A stretch of DNA of 64,000 bases. Origin: Balneolaceae bacterium UBA7797 (GTDB lineage Bacteria; Bacteroidota; Rhodothermia; Balneolales; Balneolaceae). Made by a program: the position numbers and the translations under genes. Below are positions 35,258-44,482 of the stretch, one piece after another. Below the pieces are notes generated by a model. It was not told the origin of the DNA, searched no databases, and worked only from the letters and a program-made list of their open reading frames with translations. How positions within the stretch are numbered: the stretch's first letter is position 1; each line of letters opens with the position of its first letter. The stretch is taken from positions 55,499-119,498 of the forward strand of contig DLCN01000025.1 in assembly GCA_002480645.1 (NCBI GenBank). Direction: 5' to 3'.

Positions 35258-36607
35258 ATGAATAAACAGGCTGAGCATCACCTTCAGGTTGCACTGAAAC
35301 GCATTTCAGACTGGAAAAATAGTTTCGGAGCGTGGGAACAGGATCCCACGCTTTCTGTTTCTGAAGAAAAGGCATCAGCTGTATTTCATGACCTTACCCA
35401 ACGTTTAAAAGGCAATTACCCGTTTCACCATCCTGTCTATGCCGGACAAATGCTGAAACCTCCTCATGAGATCGCCTGGGCTGCCTATTCGCTGGCCATG
35501 ACCATCAACCCGAATAACCACGCATTGGATGGCGGGCCACCCTCCTCAGAAATGGAGAAAGAAGCCGTCGCCGCATTGGCTGATTTTTTTGGATTCGGCG
35601 ATACCTTTTTAGGGCATTTAACCTCAAGCGGAACTACCGCCAATCTGGAAGCCTTGTGGGTGGCACGTCAGTCTCACCCGGAAAAAAAGATCGCCTTCTC
35701 AGAAAACGCCCATTATACGCATGGCAGAATGTGTGAAGTGCTTGGGATCGATTCGGTAAAAGTACCAACCAATCCTGAGGGATTATTTGATCTGAATGCA
35801 TTGATCGCCGATGAAATCGGTACCATCGTGGTCACCCTGGGTACAACCGGACTTGGTGATGTGGAACCATTACACCAAATACTGCCCTGGGCAAAGGAGC
35901 ATGGAATAAGAATTCATATCGATTCTGCATATGGGGGATTTTTCCGAACACTTAAAGATTCTGACCTGATAGACGGTACCAGCTGGAAAATGATGGAACA
36001 GGCCGACAGCATAGTGGTTGATCCTCACAAACATGGTATGCAGCCCTATGGTTGTGGTGCAGTACTTTTCAAAGATCCGGCTGTCGGGAAATTCTACAAA
36101 CATGATTCCCCCTATACCTATTTCACATCCGACGATCTCCATCTTGGTGAGATCAGCCTGGAGTGTTCCCGCGCCGGTGCCGCTGCTGTCGCATTCTGGA
36201 CTACCCTGCAATGTTTTCCGTTAGATCAAAAGGAAGGCTTCGGTCCCATACTTGCAAAATGCCGGCTGGCTGCTCTCAATGCATTTGAACTGATGCAACA
36301 TTCCGATACGCTGATCCCCTACAAGAAACCGGAACTCGATATTCTCGGTTATTTCCCGGTTGAAGATTCTACAAAAAACGTATCGCAGATCTCGGAACTT
36401 TCTAAAAAAGTATTCGATATCGGAATGAAAGACAGATCCTTTTATTTGTCGTTATTCAAAGTCCCGGCAAAAGATTTTGTTCGGTTACATCCATCTTTCA
36501 ATGCCGATGAAGAAACTGTTACCATATTGAGAAGCGTATTCATGCGACCCGAGCAGGCTGATTTTGTTGAGGAACTGGTGAATAGAATTGAAGCTGCTGT
36601 GAAATGA
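35258..36607 (+). CDS. group II PLP-dependent decarboxylase
   Basis: A 449-residue PLP enzyme of the amino acid decarboxylase family (glutamate, aromatic, or sulfinate decarboxylases). The Schiff-base lysine is K258 in VDPHKHG; GHLTSSGTTANLEAL binds the PLP phosphate, and IHIDSAYGGFF holds the Asp and Ala contacts. It has no N- or C-terminal extensions. The start is one base after the DUF3078 stop, so the two are likely one transcript. The substrate cannot be told from sequence alone. Confidence 0.9.
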   Translation: MNKQAEHHLQVALKRISDWKNSFGAWEQDPTLSVSEEKASAVFHDLTQRLKGNYPFHHPVYAGQMLKPPHEIAWAAYSLAMTINPNNHALDGGPPSSEMEKEAVAALADFFGFGDTFLGHLTSSGTTANLEALWVARQSHPEKKIAFSENAHYTHGRMCEVLGIDSVKVPTNPEGLFDLNALIADEIGTIVVTLGTTGLGDVEPLHQILPWAKEHGIRIHIDSAYGGFFRTLKDSDLIDGTSWKMMEQADSIVVDPHKHGMQPYGCGAVLFKDPAVGKFYKHDSPYTYFTSDDLHLGEISLECSRAGAAAVAFWTTLQCFPLDQKEGFGPILAKCRLAALNAFELMQHSDTLIPYKKPELDILGYFPVEDSTKNVSQISELSKKVFDIGMKDRSFYLSLFKVPAKDFVRLHPSFNADEETVTILRSVFMRPEQADFVEELVNRIEAAVK

Positions 36608-36680
36608 TCTTTGTGTACTCAATAAGATCATAAAAGCGGTTAGTATTGCTCCCAAACCACGAAATCGCTATATACGCACT

Positions 36681-37544
36681 ATGTCGGTTCCGGAGCACAT
36701 ATCACGCTGTCCTAATTGCGGCCACGAGCCTTTCGACTCTGACTTTTGCCCCGACTGTGGGCAGAAAAAGCTGACGGAGAAAGATCTGCGGGTCACTTCC
36801 ATTGCCGGTGATTTTATTTCCGGGTTTCTAAGTCTTGAGAATACCTTCTTCACCACATTCAAAGCATTTATTACCCGGCCCTCCCGGTATGTACAGGAGT
36901 ATAATTCCGGAGCACGAAAAAAATATATTGCTCCGGTAAAGTGGTTTCTTCTGGCCAACGCCTTTTATTTCCTCTTTCCTGCCATCAATACCTTCACAAC
37001 TTCACTGAATATCCAGCTTAACTATCTCTACTACAGCGATCTCACATATGGATTAATCCAATCTGTGATCAAACACTCCGGGTGGACTTTTGAAGCATTT
37101 GAGGAAGAATATGACGCACTCACTTTCACCCTCTCTAAGGCTCTGTTATTTATTTTACCGTTACTCTTTGGAATTGGATCGAAGCTTACCAGCATCAGGC
37201 AATCTAACCCCCTGGTCTTCCACATTAATTACGGATTTGTGATCCACGCTTTCATTGTATTATTTACAACTTCTCTTGTTCCGGGTGCCTACATCATTAT
37301 GGCAAAATTACTTCAGTCTGAAGGCATGCTTAAGCTGATCACCGAGACCAATCTTACGCTGGTTTCACTTATCCTTATCAATACCTACGGCTATTTCCTT
37401 TACCGAAAATTTTTCGAATCCCCGTGGTGGGCGAATATTCTACGATGGCTCTCTTTAAACCTGATCTTCATCGTTCTGCTTTATTTCTACCGATTCTTCC
37501 TGCTCATAGCCACCTTAGCCTGGATGTGGTTATTCAGAATCTAA
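36681..37544 (+). CDS. DUF3667 membrane protein with N-terminal zinc ribbon
   Basis: A 287-residue protein. The N-terminal zinc ribbon has CPNCGHEPFDSDFCPDCGQK (residues 10-29). A conserved linker (ITRPSRYVQEYNSGARKKY) comes before about six predicted membrane helices. This is the DUF3667 family common in Bacteroidota; the function is unknown. It is 73 bases after the decarboxylase, perhaps in the same unit. Confidence 0.87.
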   Translation: MSVPEHISRCPNCGHEPFDSDFCPDCGQKKLTEKDLRVTSIAGDFISGFLSLENTFFTTFKAFITRPSRYVQEYNSGARKKYIAPVKWFLLANAFYFLFPAINTFTTSLNIQLNYLYYSDLTYGLIQSVIKHSGWTFEAFEEEYDALTFTLSKALLFILPLLFGIGSKLTSIRQSNPLVFHINYGFVIHAFIVLFTTSLVPGAYIIMAKLLQSEGMLKLITETNLTLVSLILINTYGYFLYRKFFESPWWANILRWLSLNLIFIVLLYFYRFFLLIATLAWMWLFRI

Positions 37545-37590
37545 TGCCGGCCAGATTCACCTCCAATCATTGACTTCACCATAAAAGTAA

Positions 37591-37615
37591 AGCTCCGAAA
37601 CATTGTCCCGGAGCT
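37591..37615 (-). terminator. hairpin after the ALDH7 gene
   Basis: AGCTCCG (37591-37597) and CGGAGCT (37609-37615) with an 11-base loop, between the convergent DUF3667 and ALDH genes. The minus-strand side is followed by TTACTTTTA, a weak T run. Confidence 0.6.
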
Positions 37616-37659
37616 CTAAATACATATTGATTAACGCATAGATGATCATTGCAATATGA

Positions 37660-39168
37660 TCAAACATCAAAAGAGATACCCTGTGCGAGTGGTAATTCAT
37701 CGCCCCAGTTAATGGTATTTGTTTGTCGACGCATGTATGCTTTCCAGGCATCAGAACCTGATTCACGTCCGCCACCGGTCTCTTTTTCGCCCCCAAACGC
37801 TCCACCGATCTCGGCTCCGCTTGTTCCGATATTCACGTTAGCTATACCGCAATCAGAACCTGTACAGCTCAGGAAATTCTCAGCTTCACGCATATTCAAT
37901 GTAAACATTGCAGAGCTCAGACCTTGCTTCACTCCATTATGTAATTCGATAGCCTCTTCTAATGTTGAATATTTCATGAGATAGAGAATCGGCGCAAACG
38001 TCTCTTCCTGAACAATGTTATAGTGGTTTTCCACTTCTGCCAGTGCGGGGCGCACATAATGGCCGGGTTCATCCAGCACTTCACCGCCGAAGATAACTTT
38101 ACCACCTTCTTTTTCAATTTCTTTGAGAGCATTCTGCATGGTATCAACAGCCTGTTGGTCGATCATCGGGCCAACCAATGTCTTTGGCTCAAGCGGATCC
38201 CCGATCGTAATGTTATCATAGATCCTGAGTAACCGTTCTTTTACCTGATCATATACTGATTCGTGTATGATCAGTCTCCGGGTACTGGTACAACGCTGGC
38301 CGCAAGTTCCCACAGCTCCAAAAACGGTCGCACGAACGGCCATTTCGATATCTGCATTCTCGCTGATGACGATCGCATTATTACCGCCTAATTCCAGAAT
38401 GGTACGCCCGAGGCGGGAGCCAACTGCTTTGGCCACCTGTTTTCCCATTCGGATAGAACCGGTGGCAGAGATCAATGGAATTCGGGGATCGTTGGTCATC
38501 CATTCACCTACTTCCCGATCTCCGGTAACCAGGTTAAAGATCCCTTCGGGAAGATTATTTTCTTTAAGTACTTTAGCTATGATCTTCTGAATAGCAACAC
38601 CACAGAGCGGCGTCTTTTCAGATCCCTTCCAGATCATTACATCTCCGGCAACTGCTGCGATCATAGCGTTCCAGCTCCACACAGCCACAGGAAAATTGAA
38701 GGCCGAAATAATTCCAACAATTCCAAGTGGATGCCATTGCTCGTACATCCTGTGTTGCGGACGTTCACTGTGCATGGTAAGTCCGTATAGCTGACGGCTC
38801 AATCCCACTGCAAAATCACAAATATCGATCATTTCCTGAACTTCACCGAGTCCTTCCTGATTGATCTTTCCCATTTCGTAGGTTACCAGTTTACCCAGTG
38901 GCTCTTTGTATTCCCGGAGTTTATCACCGATCTGTCGAACGATCTCACCCCTTCTGGGCGCCGGAATGTTCTTCCAAACCTGAAAAGCCTCCTGAGCTTT
39001 AGCTACCACCTCTTCGTATTGATCTTTAGTAGTGAGGGATACATTAGCGATCTTTTTACCATCAACAGGAGTGTAACTGCTTATTATTTCCTTACTTTCG
39101 AAATGCTGAGTTCCGGTGCTTGTGCCGGGATTAACCCCTTCTATACCTAGTTTTTTAAGAAAATCCAT
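37660..39168 (-). CDS. aldehyde dehydrogenase, ALDH7 (aminoadipate-semialdehyde) type
   Basis: NAD(P)+-dependent aldehyde dehydrogenase of 502 residues, closest in pattern to the ALDH7/antiquitin group that oxidises aminoadipate semialdehyde in lysine degradation. Visible are E259 in TILELGGNN, catalytic C293 in GQRCTSTRR, HPLGIVGIISAFNFPVAVWSWN, and the C-terminal FGGEKETGGGRESGSDAW. No other lysine catabolic gene is adjacent, so the substrate is inferred from family resemblance. It is monocistronic. Confidence 0.9.
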   Translation of the reverse strand: MDFLKKLGIEGVNPGTSTGTQHFESKEIISSYTPVDGKKIANVSLTTKDQYEEVVAKAQEAFQVWKNIPAPRRGEIVRQIGDKLREYKEPLGKLVTYEMGKINQEGLGEVQEMIDICDFAVGLSRQLYGLTMHSERPQHRMYEQWHPLGIVGIISAFNFPVAVWSWNAMIAAVAGDVMIWKGSEKTPLCGVAIQKIIAKVLKENNLPEGIFNLVTGDREVGEWMTNDPRIPLISATGSIRMGKQVAKAVGSRLGRTILELGGNNAIVISENADIEMAVRATVFGAVGTCGQRCTSTRRLIIHESVYDQVKERLLRIYDNITIGDPLEPKTLVGPMIDQQAVDTMQNALKEIEKEGGKVIFGGEVLDEPGHYVRPALAEVENHYNIVQEETFAPILYLMKYSTLEEAIELHNGVKQGLSSAMFTLNMREAENFLSCTGSDCGIANVNIGTSGAEIGGAFGGEKETGGGRESGSDAWKAYMRRQTNTINWGDELPLAQGISFDV

Positions 39169-39284
39169 GACTACAACTTTATTTGTACTTTATATTTCCC
39201 GAAAGATAGAAAATCATAATTGAATTGTGGGATTTTATTGTACCCATTCAAAGATCTTTAAACCTTCATTCTTATACATTAAAC

Positions 39285-40067
39285 GTGCATCAACCGGCTA
39301 CCAACTCCCACCTCACCCTTCTCAGAAAACTGAAGATGCGCAAGCACCGTAAAAAGGAATCTTTGTTTATTGCTGAAGGTGAGCGGACCGTTGAGCAGAT
39401 TCTGACCAATGGCCATATTGAGGTGGAATACATTTTTATGGAAGGTGATGCAGACCTTTTTCCCGGACTTCATACTAACTGTTTTTCGCTTACCAAAGAA
39501 CAAATGGAGGAAGCTTCAGACACCGATTCTCCGCAGGGTGTACTGGCCGTTTGCAAGATCCCTGATGAAGCAACTATTCAAACTCTGCAGGAAAAAAGTG
39601 GCATCATACTGGCCATGGATGCCATTCAGGACCCGGGCAATCTGGGAACCATCTACCGCACAGCGGCATGGTTCGGGGTAAAAGCCATCATCCTTGGAAC
39701 AGGAACGGTAGACCTCTATAATTCAAAAGTAGTGCGGAGTACAGCCGGAGCAACCGGTTCGGTACCAATACTTACCGGTGACCTCAACACTATTCTGAAT
39801 ACCTTCGAACAATCGGACTGGAAGGTATATTTACTGGATGGAAACCCGGGTGCGGTTTCTATGACTAAACAGAATTTTGGTGCTAAAGCAATACTGGTTA
39901 CCGGCAACGAAGCCAATGGAATTACCGACTCTCTCATCCAATCTCATCGAAGCCGGATGCTTATAGATGCCCCGGAACATTCAAATCCGGTGGAAAGCCT
40001 GAATGCAGCCATAGCCACAGGTATTGCATTACATCATGTGCATAACTCGGTTGATAACTCCCACTGA
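39285..40067 (+). CDS. SpoU/TrmH-family RNA 2'-O-methyltransferase
   Basis: A SAM-dependent ribose methyltransferase of the TrmH/RlmB type. The N-terminal substrate-binding segment has RKLKMRKHRKKESLFIAEGERTVEQ. The knotted SPOUT domain has ILAMDAIQDPGNLGTIYRTA (motif 1), LVTGNEANGI (motif 2) and NPVESLNAAIATGIALH (motif 3). I place the start at GTG 39285 (VHQPATNS); an in-frame ATG at 39225 would add 20 residues without known similarity. The exact target nucleotide is unknown. Confidence 0.88.
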   Translation: MHQPATNSHLTLLRKLKMRKHRKKESLFIAEGERTVEQILTNGHIEVEYIFMEGDADLFPGLHTNCFSLTKEQMEEASDTDSPQGVLAVCKIPDEATIQTLQEKSGIILAMDAIQDPGNLGTIYRTAAWFGVKAIILGTGTVDLYNSKVVRSTAGATGSVPILTGDLNTILNTFEQSDWKVYLLDGNPGAVSMTKQNFGAKAILVTGNEANGITDSLIQSHRSRMLIDAPEHSNPVESLNAAIATGIALHHVHNSVDNSH

Positions 40068-40076
40068 TTTGCACAG

Positions 40077-40106
40077 TAATCGGTGGGTAAAAAAAATATC
40101 CGATTA
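40077..40106 (+). terminator. weak hairpin terminator after the methyltransferase
   Basis: TAATCGG (40077-40083) and CCGATTA (40100-40106), perfect arms around a 16-base A-rich loop, 10 bases after the stop and followed by GTTTTCC. Confidence 0.5.
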
Positions 40107-40221
40107 GTTTTCCACATCCGTTGCGAAAGGGGCTTTGTTTAGTTTAATTCGGGTAGCCGTTCTTTAACAATACATCTACAATGGCCGGCGGTTAAGATTC
40201 ATCTAAAACCCGTTTTTGCCC

Positions 40222-41553
40222 ATGCCACGCAAAAAAGCGAAAAAGATTTTCGTACTCGATACTTCCGTTCTTTTATATGATTTTGAAGCAGTTAGGAATT
40301 TTGAAAAAAATGACGTTGCGATACCCATAACTGTACTTGAGGAACTCGACACTTTTAAAAAGGGGAACAGTGTCACCAATCTTCATGCCAGAGAATTCAT
40401 CCGTTATCTGGATGGCATTTCTGACGAAAACCTGCTGCAGGACTGGATACCACTGAACGGGCGGTCGCATGGCAAACTTAAAGTGATCAGTAATGGTGGC
40501 GACCATGTTGATGCCAATAAAATGTTCGGTTCCAAAAAGAATGATCATGATATCATCAATGCAGCTCTTAAACTGAAATCAGAATATCCATCCAATAAAG
40601 TGATACTGGTTTCAAAAGACATCAACCTGAGATTGAAAGCCCGCGCCTTAAATCTGGATGCAGAAGATTACGAAACGGTTCGGGTTAAAAATCTGGACCA
40701 GCTTTATAAAGGTAAGACCGAGTTGAATCTGGATGATCCGGCTCTCATCAGCAAATTTTACGAACATAATAAAATCTCACCTGAAGACCTTAATCTGGAG
40801 GATCCACCCAGTAATCACTATTATATTTTAAAAAGTCATGGTGCTTCCGCTTTGGGATGGTATAATGCGAATTCCGGGTTTATAGAGAACATCGAAAATA
40901 TGAACACCTACGGGATCACGCCCCGAAATGCAGAGCAGAATTTTGCCATGCATGCCTTAATGAATCCTCAGATCCTTTTGGCAACCATTACCGGAGCAGC
41001 CGGAACCGGTAAAACACTGCTCGCACTGGCAAGTGCTTTGGAACAACGCAGTGACTTTAAACAGATCTATCTGGCCCGCCCTATCGTTCCGCTTAGCAAC
41101 AGGGATATCGGATATCTTCCCGGTGATGCTAATGCCAAGATCGATCCGTATATGCAACCACTTTGGGATAATCTGAGCTATATAAAAAATCAGTTCAAAG
41201 AAACGAGTAAGCAATACAAAAAGATCGACGAAATGGTGCAGTCGGAGAAATTACGCATAGTTCCGCTGGCTTATATAAGAGGGCGAAGTTTATCTAATGT
41301 GATCTTTATTGTGGATGAGGCCCAGAATCTCACTCCTCATGAGATCAAGACCATCATTACACGAGCCGGTGAAAATACTAAAGTGGTATTTACGGGAGAT
41401 ATTTATCAGATCGATACTCCCTATCTGGATGCGCATAGTAACGGACTTTCATACCTCGTTGACCGTATGCATAATAATCCTATTTATGCCCACATCAACC
41501 TGGAAAAAGGAGAGCGATCTCATTTAGCCAACATCGCAAGTAAGTTACTTTAG
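40222..41553 (+). CDS. PIN-PhoH family ATPase
   Basis: A 443-residue protein with an N-terminal PIN nuclease domain (FVLDTSVLLYD, residues about 10-20, and KNDHDIINAALKL) fused to a PhoH NTPase (Walker A TGAAGTGKTLLALA; Walker B VIFIVDEAQNLT; LARPIVPL). This YlaK/PhoH2 layout is an RNA helicase/ribonuclease type; the role of PhoH proteins in phosphate stress is family lore. I use ATG at 40222; a TTG at 40216 is less likely. It is monocistronic. Confidence 0.92.
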   Translation: MPRKKAKKIFVLDTSVLLYDFEAVRNFEKNDVAIPITVLEELDTFKKGNSVTNLHAREFIRYLDGISDENLLQDWIPLNGRSHGKLKVISNGGDHVDANKMFGSKKNDHDIINAALKLKSEYPSNKVILVSKDINLRLKARALNLDAEDYETVRVKNLDQLYKGKTELNLDDPALISKFYEHNKISPEDLNLEDPPSNHYYILKSHGASALGWYNANSGFIENIENMNTYGITPRNAEQNFAMHALMNPQILLATITGAAGTGKTLLALASALEQRSDFKQIYLARPIVPLSNRDIGYLPGDANAKIDPYMQPLWDNLSYIKNQFKETSKQYKKIDEMVQSEKLRIVPLAYIRGRSLSNVIFIVDEAQNLTPHEIKTIITRAGENTKVVFTGDIYQIDTPYLDAHSNGLSYLVDRMHNNPIYAHINLEKGERSHLANIASKLL

Positions 41554-41736
41554 CATACTACTGTTCGATGCCTGTACAATTGCAAGAACCGGATGGCAGG
41601 CCTGAAATAATTTTTCCCCGGAGACATATACAGCAACCTGCAGTCTCGATCTTTGTGATAATAATTCCAACATTCACAATTGATTAGCGGGATTTTTTAT
41701 CTCGTCCTATCCGTGGTTTATACTAAAATTTCTGAG

Positions 41737-41750
41737 TTTACTTTAGTAAA
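41737..41750 (+). promoter_or_regulatory. 14-bp AT-rich dyad before the GH9 operon
   Basis: TTTACTTTAGTAAA is an inverted repeat (TTTACT, two bases, AGTAAA) 38 bases before the first GH9 start. A further ACTAATTAG half-site-like segment follows at about 41759. It could be an operator for a sugar-responsive regulator; no regulator gene is adjacent. Confidence 0.35.
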
Positions 41751-41787
41751 TTCTTTTTACTAATTAGTGTTTAACCAACCTGTATCT

Positions 41788-44427
41788 ATGTTTTCTTCTG
41801 TAATTAAGAGGCTCCTTCTTCTCTCGCTTCTAATGGGCATTAGTACGCTTACTCAAGCTCAATCCCAAAATGATCTGCCTAAATTAAATCAGATCGGCTA
41901 TTATCCGGAGGCGACTAAATTTGCCGTTACGCCTGATCAATCTGCAACCACCTTTCACATTCGCGACATTAGTGATGAGACCATTGTTTATCAGGGTACT
42001 TTAACTAATGCGGGAAGTTATCCGCATACGGGAGAAACTCTTAAGCTGGCCGATTTCTCTGAATTTAACCTACCGGGGATGTATCGCCTATATATAGATG
42101 GGAGTGCAGCCTCTACTCCCTTCGAAATCAGGAATGAAGTCTATGATTCACTTAATTCAGGGTTGATCAAAGCACTTTATTATAACCGGGCTTCAACAGC
42201 ATTAGTAGAAACCTATGCCGGTGTCTGGGAACGGCTTGCCGGTCACCCCGACGATCAGGTTATCATCCACGCTTCCGCCGCTTCTGATGGCCGGCCGGCC
42301 GGAAGTACCATATCTTCCCCCGGTGGATGGTACGATGCCGGTGATTTCAATAAATATGTAGTACCCATCTCTTCCAGTATTTCGCATTTACTTACTACTT
42401 ACGAACATTTCCCTGAGCTCTATAACGCTCGCGATCTCAATATTCCGGAAAGCGACAATTCTGTCCCAGACATTCTGGATGAGAGCATGTATGCATTGAA
42501 CTGGCTACTCACCATGCAGGATCCTGCCGATGGTGGAGTGTATCATAAACTAACCCATGCCAATTTTCAGGGAACAGTGATGCCGCATCAGGCTACGGCT
42601 TCCCGGTATGTGGTTCAAAAAAGTACGACAGCCTCGCTCGACTTTGCTGCTGTTATGGCTCAGGCTTCCCGCGTTATGCGCCCCTATTATCCTGAATTTG
42701 CCGATACAGCCCTGGTGGTTGCAGAACGGGCTTACGATTGGGCTGTTGCTAATCCTTCTGTAGGATACGATCAGACAGCCATGAATAACAGCTACGACCC
42801 TGATGTTAACACAGGTGGTTATGGTGATGGAAATTTTGATGATGAATTCTTCTGGGCAAGATCAGAGCTTTACATTACCACCGGAGATGATACTTACTAT
42901 GAGCCAAACGGCTGGAATAATACCGGGAATTCCGGTTGGGGAAATGTACGGGCATTAGGATTATTCTCACTCTTACATCACCGAAAAGATCTTACCGCCG
43001 TGGGGCTTGCGGATACCTCTTCGATGAAGAATACCCTGATCAATAACTTTGACTGGTATGTAAATGATGGAGCAGCCTCTCCTTATCGCTCCCCATTTGG
43101 TATTGAGAGCTGGCAATTCGGTTGGGGCTCCAACGGCGGAGCCGGAAATCTTGGAATGGCCATAATGATGATGTATGAAATTACCGGCGATCAGAAATAT
43201 TATGATGGGGCGAATCGGGTGTTGGATTATTTACTTGGCATGAACGGGGTTGGATATAGTTATGTGACCGGCTTCGGGGATATCACCCCAATGCATATTC
43301 ACCACCGTCAATCGCAGGCCGACGCTGTCGAAGCCCCCACTCCGGGCTGGGTAGCCGGTGGCGCCAATCCCGGTAATCAGTCTCAGGATTGTGGAACATC
43401 AGCATATAATTCTACCCTGCCGGCACTTTCATACGCTGATCTGTATTGCAGTTATTCAACCAATGAGATAACCACCTACTGGAATTCTCCTTTTGTTTTC
43501 CTCACCGCTGCTTTAGAACACTTTACCGATGATGTAACTGTATCATTAGATCGATACGTAAAGATGCAGAATCCGATGAGCACCATTGAACTGGATTATT
43601 TTGAAGCAGGTGATCTGATCGACCTGAACTGGACCTCATCAAATGTGAGTTCTGTAAATATTGCCTATAAAGCCTATAACTCTGAAGCATTCACCGTATT
43701 AGCTTCTGGAATAGATGCCGGTACCGGAACCTATACCGGTTTTGAGATTCCCTCGCTTCCGGGCGATTCTTTAATAATCAAAGTGGAAGATGCCGATGCC
43801 GGCGACACACCTTTCAACATGGCAGTAGTTCGTATAAAACCATCCAAATCCATTACCATCAGTAAAATATCAACCTGGTATCCGGGATTTGATCCCGGCA
43901 ATCGGGTAAGTATCGAATGGACGTATTTTGATGTTGATACCATGGATCTCCATTACTCCCTTTCCTCTTCCGATACTCTCATCCCAATTAGTTTAGGAAT
44001 TCCGAACAGCGATACTGATTACTCAAATTTCAAAGTTCCCGATGCTCCGGGAGACACTCTTAGATTCAGAGTATCTGATAGCAACGACCCGGATGTGTAC
44101 GGTGAATCTGAGCCATTTTATATTCCACTGAGTACTTCATCAGATGAAGACCTTTCTGGTATAACGAACTTTCAACTTCACCAGAATTACCCAAACCCTT
44201 TCAATCCAACCACAGTAATCAATTATCAGCTCCCCGTAAGTGAGAGGGTACAACTAAAGGTATTCGACACGGTTGGGCGGGAAGTATCCCTGTTGGTTGA
44301 TCAGGTTCAACCGGCCGGATCTTATACCGTAACCTTTGATGCCGGAGATCTGCCCAGTGGTATTTACCTGTATCAGTTAAGTACACAAAGTGTCACCTTC
44401 ACCAAAAAAATGACCTTAATTAAATAG
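41788..44427 (+). CDS. glycoside hydrolase family 9 with T9SS type A tail
   Basis: A secreted endoglucanase-type enzyme of 879 residues. A signal peptide (residues 1-25, cleavage near TQAQ) is followed by a CelD_N Ig-like domain (QIGYYPEATKFA), then the GH9 catalytic domain with the aspartate pair D183 and D186 in GGWYDAGDFNKYV, HHRQSQAD, and the catalytic Glu in SYSTNEITTYWNSP. About 240 residues of beta-sandwich linker lead to a T9SS type A tail (NYPNPFNPTT, SGIYLYQL, KKMTLIK). It is expected at the cell surface or outside, cutting beta-1,4-glucans. The upstream GTG gives no signal peptide, so I prefer ATG 41788. A related GH9 follows 55 bases later. Confidence 0.93.
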   Translation: MFSSVIKRLLLLSLLMGISTLTQAQSQNDLPKLNQIGYYPEATKFAVTPDQSATTFHIRDISDETIVYQGTLTNAGSYPHTGETLKLADFSEFNLPGMYRLYIDGSAASTPFEIRNEVYDSLNSGLIKALYYNRASTALVETYAGVWERLAGHPDDQVIIHASAASDGRPAGSTISSPGGWYDAGDFNKYVVPISSSISHLLTTYEHFPELYNARDLNIPESDNSVPDILDESMYALNWLLTMQDPADGGVYHKLTHANFQGTVMPHQATASRYVVQKSTTASLDFAAVMAQASRVMRPYYPEFADTALVVAERAYDWAVANPSVGYDQTAMNNSYDPDVNTGGYGDGNFDDEFFWARSELYITTGDDTYYEPNGWNNTGNSGWGNVRALGLFSLLHHRKDLTAVGLADTSSMKNTLINNFDWYVNDGAASPYRSPFGIESWQFGWGSNGGAGNLGMAIMMMYEITGDQKYYDGANRVLDYLLGMNGVGYSYVTGFGDITPMHIHHRQSQADAVEAPTPGWVAGGANPGNQSQDCGTSAYNSTLPALSYADLYCSYSTNEITTYWNSPFVFLTAALEHFTDDVTVSLDRYVKMQNPMSTIELDYFEAGDLIDLNWTSSNVSSVNIAYKAYNSEAFTVLASGIDAGTGTYTGFEIPSLPGDSLIIKVEDADAGDTPFNMAVVRIKPSKSITISKISTWYPGFDPGNRVSIEWTYFDVDTMDLHYSLSSSDTLIPISLGIPNSDTDYSNFKVPDAPGDTLRFRVSDSNDPDVYGESEPFYIPLSTSSDEDLSGITNFQLHQNYPNPFNPTTVINYQLPVSERVQLKVFDTVGREVSLLVDQVQPAGSYTVTFDAGDLPSGIYLYQLSTQSVTFTKKMTLIK

Positions 44428-44435
44428 AAATAAAC

Positions 44436-44466
44436 AGTGAGTCTTGTTTCGAAATAAGCACTCACT
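44436..44466 (+). other. intercistronic hairpin between the GH9 genes
   Basis: AGTGAGT (44436-44442) and ACTCACT (44460-44466), extended by CTT/AAG after a one-base bulge, around 10 bases. There is no T run, so it may protect or process the mRNA rather than end it. Confidence 0.45.
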
Positions 44467-44482
44467 ATTAAACCTTCCCATT